This document shows, piece by piece, positions 17,799 to 27,022 of a stretch of 64,000 bases of DNA (positions within the stretch are counted from its first letter, which is position 1; every line of letters begins with the position of its first letter). The position numbers and the translations under genes are program-made. This DNA is from Ochrobactrum sp. CGA5 (GTDB lineage Bacteria > Pseudomonadota > Alphaproteobacteria > Rhizobiales > Rhizobiaceae): contig NZ_VCIG01000042.1 in assembly GCF_006345815.1 (NCBI RefSeq), positions 248,001 through 312,000 of the forward strand, given 5' to 3'. Under the pieces are notes generated by a model. It was not told the DNA's origin. It searched no databases and worked only from the letters and a program-made list of their open reading frames with translations.

Positions 17799-19184
17799 AT
17801 GAAGGCTTGGGAACTGACCCGCGATCTGTTGCGCGACACAAAGCCAGTCGTGCGCACGGCAGAAGAACAGACCTGGGATGCAAGTGCTGTCATGAAGGCG
17901 CAGGACGACCTTATGGCCTTGTTCTGGAAAAGCAATGTGCCGGGATCGGCAGCACCTGAATGCCTGATGGCCGGTGCGTTGCAATCACTGGAAAACAAGG
18001 GTTTTGTCCTTGCGCCCTATGAAGAACTTCTTCGCGACGGACTAACGGCACTTGAACGCGGTGACTTTGAAACGCTCTATCGCATCGACATGCGTCTGCG
18101 TATCCTGATGCGTGCGGCAAAGCCTGACCCGAACCACCCATCGCAAAAGACGGTGCGCTATAGATCATGGGACGAATTCGACGCTGCGGTTCAATGGCCT
18201 GACGACGTGCTCTGTGCCATCCAGTCCGAAGACTTCCGCGATCGCACTGCAGCCGCCTGGATGGCGCAACTCGTGGGCGCTGCCGCTGGCACGGCGCTCG
18301 AAGGCTATACGGCTGAAAACATCGCCGAGGTTTTCGGACCGATCCGCGATTATGTGCGCGAACCCAACACCTATAATGACGATATTACCTTTGAAATCGC
18401 CTTTCTGGAGGCTTTTAGCCACAAGGGTTCTGCCGTGACCAGCGCCGACATTGCCGAGCGCTGGACCTCGCTGATCCCGCTTGGTTGGTCGGCAGAGGCA
18501 ATCGCGCTTTCCAATATGCGTCGCGGCCTTACCGCGCCTGAAACCGGCACTTGCGACAATCCATTCGATGAATGGATCGGCGCGCAGATGCGCGGCACAA
18601 TCTGCGGCATGGTGGTGCCTGGTCGCGCCCGTGAAGCTGCCCGGCTCGCCTGGATGGACGCCGAAATCTCCCATGCCGGAAACGGTATTCTGGGCGAGGT
18701 TTTCAATGCTGTGATGGCAGCGCGCGCCTTTGCCGTTCAAGACACGCATGAATTGCTCGTTTCGACGGCAGCACTTTTCCCGGCCGAGACCGAATATGGC
18801 GCGGTTCTGGCCTTTGCGCTTGATGCCTGCCGTTCTGCCGATAACTGGCAGGACGCATGGGCGAAATGCGATGCAGAATATGCCGAATATAACTGGATTC
18901 ACGTCTATCCGAATGCAGCGGCACAGGTGATTGCGCTGTGGTTCGGCGAAGGAGATTTCGACCGCACTCTCGAAATCGTCTGCGGTATCGGCCACGACGT
19001 TGATTGCAATGCCGCGCAGATACTGAGCATGATCGCCATCCAGCGCGGGCCCGGCATTATCGCCGAGAGATGGTCGAAGCCGCTTCTGGCCGACGATATC
19101 GTTACTTATATGCGCCGCCCGGCGAAAATCTCCTTCGATGCGCTTGTCGACCAGACGGTCACTGCCGCGCGCAACGCAGTTTAA
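17799..19184 (+). CDS. ADP-ribosylglycohydrolase-family protein in the nucleoside operon
   Basis: 461 residues. Two dinuclear-metal motifs of the DraG/ADP-ribosylglycohydrolase family are visible: NTYNDDITFEI (about 188-198) and GHDVDCNAAQILSM (about 408-421), corresponding to the usual TDDT and GxDTDT segments. About 140 N-terminal residues do not match the core family domain and are of unknown function. Family members remove ADP-ribose or other ribosyl groups from proteins or small molecules. The gene starts 33 nt after permease 2 and precedes a nucleoside hydrolase, so here it more likely acts on an imported ribosylated small molecule than on dinitrogenase reductase. Exact substrate is unknown. 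Confidence 0.78.
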   Translation: MKAWELTRDLLRDTKPVVRTAEEQTWDASAVMKAQDDLMALFWKSNVPGSAAPECLMAGALQSLENKGFVLAPYEELLRDGLTALERGDFETLYRIDMRLRILMRAAKPDPNHPSQKTVRYRSWDEFDAAVQWPDDVLCAIQSEDFRDRTAAAWMAQLVGAAAGTALEGYTAENIAEVFGPIRDYVREPNTYNDDITFEIAFLEAFSHKGSAVTSADIAERWTSLIPLGWSAEAIALSNMRRGLTAPETGTCDNPFDEWIGAQMRGTICGMVVPGRAREAARLAWMDAEISHAGNGILGEVFNAVMAARAFAVQDTHELLVSTAALFPAETEYGAVLAFALDACRSADNWQDAWAKCDAEYAEYNWIHVYPNAAAQVIALWFGEGDFDRTLEIVCGIGHDVDCNAAQILSMIAIQRGPGIIAERWSKPLLADDIVTYMRRPAKISFDALVDQTVTAARNAV

Positions 19185-19202
19185 TTTGTAGAAAGACCCA
19201 TT

Positions 19203-20138
19203 ATGGCCCGTAAAATCATTATCGATACCGATCCCGGTCAGGACGACGCCGTCGCCATTCTTCTGGCCTTGGCAAGCCCCGAGCTCGACATTCTCGGCAT
19301 TACAGCCGTTGCAGGAAACGGCCCGCTGGCCCGTACCGAAATCAACGCCCGCACAGTCTGCGAAGTGGCGAAAAAGCCCGAAACCAAGGTTTTTGCAGGC
19401 TCCATCCGTCCCCTGGTGAGACCGCTCGTGACGGCTGAAAACGTCCATGGCAAGACAGGCCTCGACGGCTACGACCTGCCCGTCCCGACGATGCCGCTTC
19501 AAGCGCAGCATGGCGTTGATTTCATTATAGAAACGCTGATGAAGGAAGAAGCCGGCACTGTCACCCTCTGCCCACTTGGTCCTCTTACAAACATTGCATC
19601 CGCACTGATCCGCGAGCCGAAGATTGCCGAACGCGTCAAGGAAATCGTGTTGATGGGCGGCGGCTATTTCGAGGGCGGCAACATCACGCCATCGGCGGAA
19701 TTCAACATCTATGTCGATCCGCACGCCGCGGCAGTTGTGTTCAAATCCGGCATCAAGATCACCATGATGCCGCTCGATGTGACGCACAAGGTTCTTACCA
19801 CGGAAAAACGCATCGCCGCCATTCGCGGCATCGGCACCCATGTCGGCGAAGTGGTTGCGGCATGGCTCGAATTCTTCGAGCGCTACGATGAAGCCAAATA
19901 CGGCACCGATGGCGGCCCGCTGCACGACCCGAACGTGATTGCCTATCTCATCAAGCCGGAACTCTATTCCGGGCGCCAATGCAATGTGGAAATCGAAATC
20001 AATTCGGAACTTACCATCGGCGAAACAGTCGTTGATTGGTGGGAAGTGACCGACCGTCCGAAGAACGCGCTTTTCATCAAGGATGTGGATGCGGATGGTT
20101 TCTTCAACCTGCTGACCGAGCGCCTCGCAACGCTCTGA
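19203..20138 (+). CDS. Inosine-uridine-type nucleoside hydrolase
   Basis: 311 residues. The N-terminal DTDPGQDDA (8-16) is the calcium-binding signature of nucleoside hydrolases; LCPLGPLTNIA and VLMGGGYFEGGNITPSAEFNIYVDPHAA are the other conserved stretches, including the NxxxDPxA motif. The enzyme cleaves the N-glycosidic bond of ribonucleosides to free base and ribose in the cytoplasm. It is the last gene of the plus-strand uptake operon and is followed by a hairpin terminator. The convergent ribokinase can phosphorylate the released ribose. Confidence 0.92.
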   Translation: MARKIIIDTDPGQDDAVAILLALASPELDILGITAVAGNGPLARTEINARTVCEVAKKPETKVFAGSIRPLVRPLVTAENVHGKTGLDGYDLPVPTMPLQAQHGVDFIIETLMKEEAGTVTLCPLGPLTNIASALIREPKIAERVKEIVLMGGGYFEGGNITPSAEFNIYVDPHAAAVVFKSGIKITMMPLDVTHKVLTTEKRIAAIRGIGTHVGEVVAAWLEFFERYDEAKYGTDGGPLHDPNVIAYLIKPELYSGRQCNVEIEINSELTIGETVVDWWEVTDRPKNALFIKDVDADGFFNLLTERLATL

Positions 20139-20156
20139 ATCTTATTTTGGCCAGAA

Positions 20157-20190
20157 AGAAGCCGCGAGAGTCACACTTTCGCGGCTTCTT
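20157..20190. terminator. Hairpin terminator between nucleoside operon and ribokinase
   Basis: GAAGCCGCGA (20158-20167) pairs with TCGCGGCTTC (20179-20188), an 11-base loop between. It lies 19 nt past the nucleoside hydrolase stop; the T-tract is weak (TTCACCC), so termination may be partial. Confidence 0.6.
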
Positions 20191-20295
20191 CACCCTATTT
20201 GGCGAGGTACTTTTCCGGTATTTCCTGCTGAATTTCAGCGAGATTGGCGCAAATTGCCCTCAATCTTCACTTTGTCACAATTTTAAAAGGCCAGA

Positions 20296-21312
<1,017 letters not shown>

Positions 21313-21315
21313 TTA

Positions 21316-22230
21316 TCAATCTGCCCCCGTCTTCAAAAGCAGCTCCCGCTTCAGCAGTTTTTCAAGCCATTCGGCAAAGACCTGGAGACGACGGGAAAGG
21401 TGCTGACGGTGTGCGTATAAAAATGTCATTCGCATCGGCTCGGCGCGTATATCGGCCATTACCTCAACCAGTTGGCCCGCTTCCAGATGCTGTTTGACAT
21501 CATAGGCCGGAATCTGGATGAGGCCGAGGCCAGCAAGACAACAGGCGATATAGGCTTCAGCGCTGTTGACGGTGACGCGACTGCGGACTGGAATGGAACG
21601 CGTTACACCGGCTTCGGCCCATTCCCAAGGCTCGACGCGCCCACTCGACGGAGAGGCATAGTTAACGGCCCAATGCGCGGAAAGGTCAGAAGGCGTTTCG
21701 GGAATGCCGTACCGCTCCAGATATGCCGGGCTCGCGACGTTAATCAGCGGAAGCTCCCCGAATGATCGGGCGATCAGCCCGGAATCAGACAATGGACCTA
21801 CGCGCAGAACGCAATCGACACTCTCCTCGACAAGATTGACGGCGCGATCAGTTACCCCGAGATGTATGTCGATTTCCGGATAGGCATCCAGAAACTCGGG
21901 CAAGGCTGGCGCAATGATCAGGCGCCCGATGCGGCCGGGGACGTCGATCCTCAATGTACCGGATGGCGTCGCAGTTTTCCGAAACAGGTTTTCCGCTTCT
22001 TCCATATCCGCAATTAGGCTCAGGCATCGTTCATAAAATGCGGCACCATCCTGTGTCGTCGACACTTTTCTGGTGGTTCGGTGGAGCAGCCGCGCGCCCA
22101 GACGCCCCTCCAGTTCGATAACCGCGGCTGAAACAGAGGAGCGCGGCACGCCAAGCGTATCGGCAGCACGTGTAAAACTCGAACATTCGACGACGCGGGC
22201 GAAGATACGGAAGAGGTCGATGCGATCCAA
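21316..22230 (-). CDS. LysR-family regulator (CrgA/AaeR-like subgroup)
   Basis: 304 residues. N-terminal helix-turn-helix MDRIDLFRIFARVVECSSFTRAA with PRSSVSAAVIELE recognition helix region (about 29-41), followed by a periplasmic-binding-like effector domain. Such regulators usually control a divergent gene; here the divergent gene is only a relic of a short-chain dehydrogenase (22370-22430). A candidate operator, CTGACA-N5-TGTCAG, lies 30 nt upstream. The intact SDR at 54287 carries a near-identical operator and may now be its remote target. Confidence 0.85.
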   Translation of the reverse strand: MDRIDLFRIFARVVECSSFTRAADTLGVPRSSVSAAVIELEGRLGARLLHRTTRKVSTTQDGAAFYERCLSLIADMEEAENLFRKTATPSGTLRIDVPGRIGRLIIAPALPEFLDAYPEIDIHLGVTDRAVNLVEESVDCVLRVGPLSDSGLIARSFGELPLINVASPAYLERYGIPETPSDLSAHWAVNYASPSSGRVEPWEWAEAGVTRSIPVRSRVTVNSAEAYIACCLAGLGLIQIPAYDVKQHLEAGQLVEVMADIRAEPMRMTFLYAHRQHLSRRLQVFAEWLEKLLKRELLLKTGAD

Positions 22231-22259
22231 GGTAGCCCTGCCCCAATTGTCTATTCGAT

Positions 22260-22276
22260 CTGACAGGTGATGTCAG
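22260..22276. promoter_or_regulatory. Candidate LysR operator, copy 1
   Basis: CTGACAGGTGATGTCAG: 6-bp arms around a 5-base centre. It lies between the LysR start and the SDR relic. The same core (GACAGGTGATGTCAG) recurs at 54180-54194 ahead of the intact SDR, 93-94 nt from the start codon position in both loci. Confidence 0.55.
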
Positions 22277-22369
22277 AGTAACCGTCTTTATGCTCCTATT
22301 CTAGACGATGCTCCTCCGGCTTGAAAGCGACAGTGTGGCGCGGTCACTTCCCAAAAGAAGGTTGAAGCC

Positions 22370-22430
22370 ACGACATTGAGGGCAAAACTGTTGTCATCGC
22401 CGGCTGCACCGGGAATCTTGGCTTCGTAGA
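22370..22430 (+). pseudogene. Relic of a short-chain dehydrogenase 5' end
   Basis: The plus strand encodes IEGKTVVIAGCTGNLGF then a stop, matching IKGKTVIIAGGAKNLGG of the intact SDR at 54287. The start codon position reads ACG (22370-22372) instead of ATG, and about 10 bases are missing after it. The upstream 100 bases also align with the 54.2-kb promoter. No further SDR sequence follows, so this is a 5' remnant left by deletion. Confidence 0.7.
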
Positions 22431-22466
22431 TCACTATAAAGCCAAGCGCAGGTTAAGGTTACAGTG
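22431..22466 (+). repeat. Dispersed 36-bp repeat, copy 1
   Basis: 29 of 36 bases match 44327-44362 in the same orientation, including the shared core AGGTTAAGG. It lies right after the SDR relic, whereas copy 2 lies after the ghrA-like gene. Nature unknown; possibly the end of a decayed mobile or rearranged segment. Confidence 0.4.
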
Positions 22467-22484
22467 TCCTTGTGAAGGACACTG
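22462..22484. terminator. Perfect 10-bp hairpin downstream of the acyl-CoA ligase gene
   Basis: CAGTGTCCTT (22462-22471), loop GTG, AAGGACACTG (22475-22484). On the plus strand it is followed by CGCTTTTCC. On the minus strand it lies 66 nt beyond the ligase stop without a T-tract, so it may act as a transcript-end stabiliser or a weak terminator. Confidence 0.5.
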
Positions 22485-22549
22485 CGCTTTTCCGCATCAT
22501 TGGTTGATCACGCTATGTCAACAAATTGCTTTCGTCCCGAGGGCAGGCA

Positions 22550-24067
22550 TCACCCCAGACGATCCCAGCAGTCATCAAGAGCCTTCGACAATTTATGCTT
22601 CATGATGCGTTGGCTCGGAGTGCGTTCGAACTCCTCGATCACCGCGATGTAACGGGGGTTCTGGTAGTTTGCGAGACGGCCTGTCAGCCACACCGACAGA
22701 GCCGCCGGGTCGACCTGGCTGCCATTCTTCGGCTTTACAAACAATTTGATATCCTGCTCTCCGACATCTGCAGCAACGCCGATCATTGCGCAATCTTCAA
22801 CAGTTGGATAAGCGCCGGCGATATGCTCAACCTCCCACGCCGAGACATTCTCGCCCCTGCACCGAACGCTGTCGGTCAGGCGTCCATGAAACCAGAGATT
22901 GCCATCGGCATCGAATGAACCGGAATCGCCTGTATGAAGGGCACCATTCCGTAATGCTTTTTCGGTGGCTTCGGGGTTACGAAGATATCCCTGAAACAAT
23001 GCGCCGGGGAGCGAGGAACTGACAACGATCTCCCCTTTCTCACCCTTCTCGACAGGAATGCCTTTCTCATCGAGAATTTCTACGGTGAACCAGGGCATCG
23101 GTTTGCCTACTGCACCAACGGTGCCGTTGTCATTGCAGGTAGTAATGCTGGAGGCTTCCGTCATGCCGTAGCATTCGCGTATTTCGACACCAAAGCGGTC
23201 GCGGAACAAGGGCCAGACTTCCTTTGGACAGCCGCCGCCCCATGCAATACGCACGGGGTGCTCCCGGTCCGCAGCGCTTTCGGGCTGTTTGAGAAGAATT
23301 TGCAGGATGCCGCCCAGATAATGGATATGCGTGGCGCCATACTGGCGAACCTGCGACCAGAAGCGGCTGGCACTGAAACGATCGACCATCGCGAGCGAAA
23401 CGTCTTCCAGTATGGGAAGTACGATGAGCTGTGCGCCGCCAATATGATAAAGAGGTTCCCAGACGAAGAAAACATCGTCCGCACGCGCCATCGTCAGTGT
23501 TCGGACGGCCTCCCCTGCAAGCCGCATCATGCCGTGAGTGACAAGCACACCCTTGGGACGTCCTGTGGTGCCGGAAGTGTACATGATTGCGAACAGATCG
23601 GTGGCGGTTGGCGGTTCTTCTTCGAAGCTTGGCGTTTCTTGCGCTATGTCCGCAACCGAGCTGTTACCCGAAGTCAGAAGAAAGTTTCCCGCAGGAATCT
23701 CTGCTCCGCATTCTCGGATCGTTTCCTGCGCGTCGGGATCGCAGATGATGATGCCCGGCTCACAGTGCTCCAGAATATAGCGGAGGCCTTCACCACGCTG
23801 CTGCGCATTGACCGGAACCCAGACAATTCCGGCCCGTGCAAGCCCAAACAGCACTGGAAGCGACAGTTCCGAGTTGCGCATCATCACAGCCGCGCGGTCT
23901 CCTTGTTTAAGACCGCGTGCACGAAGATGTGCTGCAAGCGCCGCAGATTTGCGGTCGATGCTTGCAAAGGTAATCGGGGCACCATTGAAAAGCGCAAAAA
24001 TCTGTTCTGGCTTTTGAACAGCCTTGGTCAGGAAGCTTCCGAGAAAGCCTTCAAATTTCTTAGTCAT
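22550..24067 (-). CDS. Acyl-CoA synthetase / AMP-dependent ligase (CaiC-like)
   Basis: 505 residues from the ATG at 24065-24067. AMP-binding P-loop YTSGTTGRPKGV (about 165-176), the CYGMTEAS A5 motif, LHTGDSGSFDADGNLWFHGR A7/A8 region with the R-loop, and a C-terminal PSQRIMKHKL containing the catalytic Lys. It activates a carboxylate to an acyl-adenylate and then a CoA thioester. It follows the fused permease by 20 nt and is the distal gene of an operon with a binding protein, ATPase, fused permease and enoyl-CoA hydratase, so the imported compound is probably a carboxylate that is CoA-activated. Carnitine-like compounds are one possibility, given the CaiC resemblance. Confidence 0.82.
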   Translation of the reverse strand: MTKKFEGFLGSFLTKAVQKPEQIFALFNGAPITFASIDRKSAALAAHLRARGLKQGDRAAVMMRNSELSLPVLFGLARAGIVWVPVNAQQRGEGLRYILEHCEPGIIICDPDAQETIRECGAEIPAGNFLLTSGNSSVADIAQETPSFEEEPPTATDLFAIMYTSGTTGRPKGVLVTHGMMRLAGEAVRTLTMARADDVFFVWEPLYHIGGAQLIVLPILEDVSLAMVDRFSASRFWSQVRQYGATHIHYLGGILQILLKQPESAADREHPVRIAWGGGCPKEVWPLFRDRFGVEIRECYGMTEASSITTCNDNGTVGAVGKPMPWFTVEILDEKGIPVEKGEKGEIVVSSSLPGALFQGYLRNPEATEKALRNGALHTGDSGSFDADGNLWFHGRLTDSVRCRGENVSAWEVEHIAGAYPTVEDCAMIGVAADVGEQDIKLFVKPKNGSQVDPAALSVWLTGRLANYQNPRYIAVIEEFERTPSQRIMKHKLSKALDDCWDRLG

Positions 24068-24086
24068 GGGTGGCACTCAATTGGGG

Positions 24087-25850
24087 TCAGGAGGAGCGGC
24101 GGAGTTTCTCCGCCGCAAGAAGAAGCGTCGTGACTACAAGGAAGACGACAACTGAAACAGCAGCGAGTGTCGGATTGAGCTGGAGGATCATGTCATCCCA
24201 CATCTGCTTCGGCAGGGTGGTCTTGATACCGCCACTCACGAAAATCGCGACTGTCAGTTCGTCGAAGGATGTAATGAAGGCAAAGAGAAATGCCGCTGTT
24301 AGGCCGCTGCGGATGAGTGGGACCGTCACGAAACGCAAAGCCTGCACTCTGTTTGCACCGAGCGTTGCTGCAGCTTGGTCCAGCCGCCAGTCATAGCTTT
24401 TCAGCACGGCTGCGATTGCGACAAAGGCAAACGGCAAGGCAAGTACAGTATGGCCGATTACGAGGCCCGTATTCGTGGCGACCAGGCCGATCTGCGCAAA
24501 CAAATAGAACAGGCCGACGGCGATCACGATGCGCGGCACGATCATCGGTGCCAGGAAGAAGGCAAAGATCAATCCCGACCATCGCGATCTTGAACGCGCA
24601 AGCGCCAAGGCAGCAAATCCACCGATTACAGTCGCCAGAATTGCAGTAGCAAATGCAACACCGAACGAGCGCAGGGTAGCGGACACCCAGAGATCGGAAG
24701 TGAAATAAGCACGAAACCAATCAAGACCGAAGCCGGGAGGTGGAAACTCCAGGAACTGTGACGAAGTGAAAGCGATCGGAATGACGATCAGTGTGGGCAA
24801 GAGAAGGAAGGCACAGGACAGGACGCAATAGAGCCCCATTAGACGGCTGGCGGCGGCCTGTCCGATCATCGCGCGGACCACCGATGCGGATTTGCTGGAC
24901 ACGACTGCACAGGTTTCGAGTATGCGTAGACCCGAGCGCCGCAGGATACCGTTCTTGCCTTTTTTATCGTTCCCCGTGTCCCCGGAAAGGCTGGAAAGGC
25001 CGAACACACGATCATAAATCCAGCACGTAACCATTGCCGCGATCAACATCATGGCCGCCAAAGCGCCGGCGAATGCCCAGTTCAGGATTTCCTGCACCTG
25101 CACAATGATGAGCTGAGCCAGCATGGTCTGCTGACGCCCGCCGAGCAAAGCCGGGACAATGAAAAAACCGAGAGAGGAAATAAAGGTGAGAAGGCCGGCA
25201 GCCGCTGCACCCGGCAGTGACAACGGAAAATAAACCAGCCAAAAGCTCTTGGCCGGATCGGCGCCAAGTGTTCCTGATGCCTGTGTCAGCCTGCGGTCAA
25301 TGCCGGTCATCACCGGCAACATGGTGAGAACTGCGAGCGGCATCATTGCATGGACCATGCCAATCATGACGCCGAACTCGTTGTGCAGCATTTCGAGCGG
25401 TTTGCCCAGAATGCCTGTGTCAAGACCAAGCTGGTTGATGACGCCAGTTCTTCCCAGAAGAATGACCCAGGCAAAGCTCTTCACCAGATAGCTTGTCCAG
25501 AATGGCACCATTACGAGCAGGATCATAAGTCCACGCTTCCGTTCTGGAAGACGTGACAGCCAATAGGCGACGGGATAGCCGAACAGAAGTGAGAACAGTG
25601 TGGTCAGGGCCGCAATACGGAAGGTGATCAGCAGGACGCGGAAATAGACCCCCGTATCGAATATCCTCGTGTAATGCGTCAACGTCATCGCGCCGGTATC
25701 GGCATCTTCAAAACTGAGACCCATAAGGCGAGCGACGGGCACAAGGAAGAAAACGACGAGAAATGCCAGGCCAGGCAAGGCCAGCCAAAGTGGGCCAAAG
25801 CGAAAGCGGGACCGGGTCGCACGTAATGGAGAAATGACAGCGATGCTCAT
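24087..25850 (-). CDS. ABC permease with two fused transmembrane domains
   Basis: 587 residues, about twelve membrane segments. The N-terminal half (about 1-285) is PotB-like with EAA-type loop TQASGTLGADPAKSFWLVYFPL; a basic linker (about 286-325, DTGNDKKGKNGILRRSG) leads into a PotC-like half with loop DQAAATLGANRVQALRFVTVPL. In most polyamine-type importers these are separate genes, so this is a natural fusion, as in FbpB/ThiP-type permeases. No frameshift or internal stop is visible. Its ATG overlaps the ATPase stop (ATGA at 25847-25850). Confidence 0.85.
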   Translation of the reverse strand: MSIAVISPLRATRSRFRFGPLWLALPGLAFLVVFFLVPVARLMGLSFEDADTGAMTLTHYTRIFDTGVYFRVLLITFRIAALTTLFSLLFGYPVAYWLSRLPERKRGLMILLVMVPFWTSYLVKSFAWVILLGRTGVINQLGLDTGILGKPLEMLHNEFGVMIGMVHAMMPLAVLTMLPVMTGIDRRLTQASGTLGADPAKSFWLVYFPLSLPGAAAAGLLTFISSLGFFIVPALLGGRQQTMLAQLIIVQVQEILNWAFAGALAAMMLIAAMVTCWIYDRVFGLSSLSGDTGNDKKGKNGILRRSGLRILETCAVVSSKSASVVRAMIGQAAASRLMGLYCVLSCAFLLLPTLIVIPIAFTSSQFLEFPPPGFGLDWFRAYFTSDLWVSATLRSFGVAFATAILATVIGGFAALALARSRSRWSGLIFAFFLAPMIVPRIVIAVGLFYLFAQIGLVATNTGLVIGHTVLALPFAFVAIAAVLKSYDWRLDQAAATLGANRVQALRFVTVPLIRSGLTAAFLFAFITSFDELTVAIFVSGGIKTTLPKQMWDDMILQLNPTLAAVSVVVFLVVTTLLLAAEKLRRSS

Positions 25851-26926
25851 GGTGTCACCAGAACGGCCGCTTCCGGGTGCCAGCTCAGTGTTACTTTTTC
25901 GCCGAGTTCCGGAATGGGTTTGCCCGGCAGAACACGTACAGTCAGTAAGCTGGCTTCGGCGGCATCAACGAGAATACGTGTCTCCGAACCGGCGTAAACA
26001 ACCTCGGCGACCTGACCGCTGACACGGTTGGCACCGGATTCACCAAGTTCCAGATGCTCCGGGCGCACGACAAGCGCCATTTCTCCAGCACTGGCGTCAC
26101 AGGTATTATCGAGCAGCAGTTTCGCATTTCTGGTTGCCAGATGTCTGCGACCGTCCTTTCCAGTTTCGACCTTGCCGCGGAAGATGTTGGAAATTCCGAT
26201 GAAGTCAGCGGCAAAAGTGGTCGCGGGCCGGGAGTAGATTTCCTGCGGCGGCGCAATCTGTTCCACCATTGCATGATTCATCAGGCAAATGCGGTCCGAT
26301 AATGCCAGCGCCTCTTCCTGATCGTGGGTGACATAAACGATGGTAGCGCCGGTCTGACGATGCAGGCGCTTGATCTCGAACTGCATATGCTCGCGTAGTT
26401 TCTTGTCCAGCGCGCCGAGAGGCTCGTCCATCAGGATGATGGACGGCTGGTAGACAAAGCAACGGGCGAGGGCAACGCGCTGTTGCTGTCCACCTGAAAG
26501 CTCACGCGGGAAGCGCGATGCGAGACGGGAAAGTTGCACCATTTCCAGCGTTTTCTGGACTTGCTCCTTGACCTCCACGGCACCCTGCCCGCGCATTCTC
26601 AACGGAAAAGCAATATTTTCCTCCACAGTGAGATGGGGAAACAAGGCGTAGTGTTGGAAGACAAGCCCAATGTCGCGCTTGTAAACCGGCGTGTCAGTCT
26701 CATCCTTGCCATCAATGAACAGGCGTCCCTCGGTTGGTGCAACGAGCCCGCTGATCATTTGCAGAAGCGTTGTTTTGCCGGACCCTGAAGGTCCAAGGAG
26801 CGTTAGAAACTCACCAGGCTGAACTGCGATATGCGTTGGTTTCAGCGCGGTTGTTTCTCCATAACGCTTGGACAGTCCGTCAACGAGAAGTTTTGGCTCT
26901 TGAGCCTGTTCGGGCTTGGCAAGCAT
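25847..26926 (-). CDS. ABC importer ATPase, PotA-type
   Basis: 359 residues from the ATG at 26924-26926, with AGGGAA 6-11 nt upstream; the frame to 27010 overlaps a hairpin and is rejected. Walker A GPSGSGKTT, Q-loop LVFQHYALFPHLTV, signature LSGGQQQRVALARCF, Walker B IILMDEPLGALD, H-loop YVTHDQEEA, then a TOBE domain with VVRPEHLEL. Energises the fused permease with the binding protein at 27023-28099. Confidence 0.9.
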   Translation of the reverse strand: MLAKPEQAQEPKLLVDGLSKRYGETTALKPTHIAVQPGEFLTLLGPSGSGKTTLLQMISGLVAPTEGRLFIDGKDETDTPVYKRDIGLVFQHYALFPHLTVEENIAFPLRMRGQGAVEVKEQVQKTLEMVQLSRLASRFPRELSGGQQQRVALARCFVYQPSIILMDEPLGALDKKLREHMQFEIKRLHRQTGATIVYVTHDQEEALALSDRICLMNHAMVEQIAPPQEIYSRPATTFAADFIGISNIFRGKVETGKDGRRHLATRNAKLLLDNTCDASAGEMALVVRPEHLELGESGANRVSGQVAEVVYAGSETRILVDAAEASLLTVRVLPGKPIPELGEKVTLSWHPEAAVLVTP

Positions 26927-26994
26927 GGTGTTCCCTTCAAATCCGAAGCAAGTCATCCAACTGGACGCCGCTCCACCTTTTGTTTTGTATGGAG

Positions 26995-27016
26995 AGGGAG
27001 GTTCAATCACCTCCCT
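26995..27016 (-). terminator. Intercistronic hairpin between binding protein and ATPase genes
   Basis: Perfect 8-bp stem AGGGAGGT/ACCTCCCT with a TCAATC loop, 6 nt past the binding-protein stop. No T-tract follows on the minus strand, so it more likely protects the upstream message (more binding protein than ATPase) than fully terminates it. Confidence 0.6.
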
Positions 27017-27022
27017 TCCGTC

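Noticed and set aside
18165..19979. 604-residue open frame on the minus strand
   Set aside because: It runs antisense to the ADP-ribosylglycohydrolase and nucleoside hydrolase genes; composition is Arg/His/Cys-rich without any family motif.
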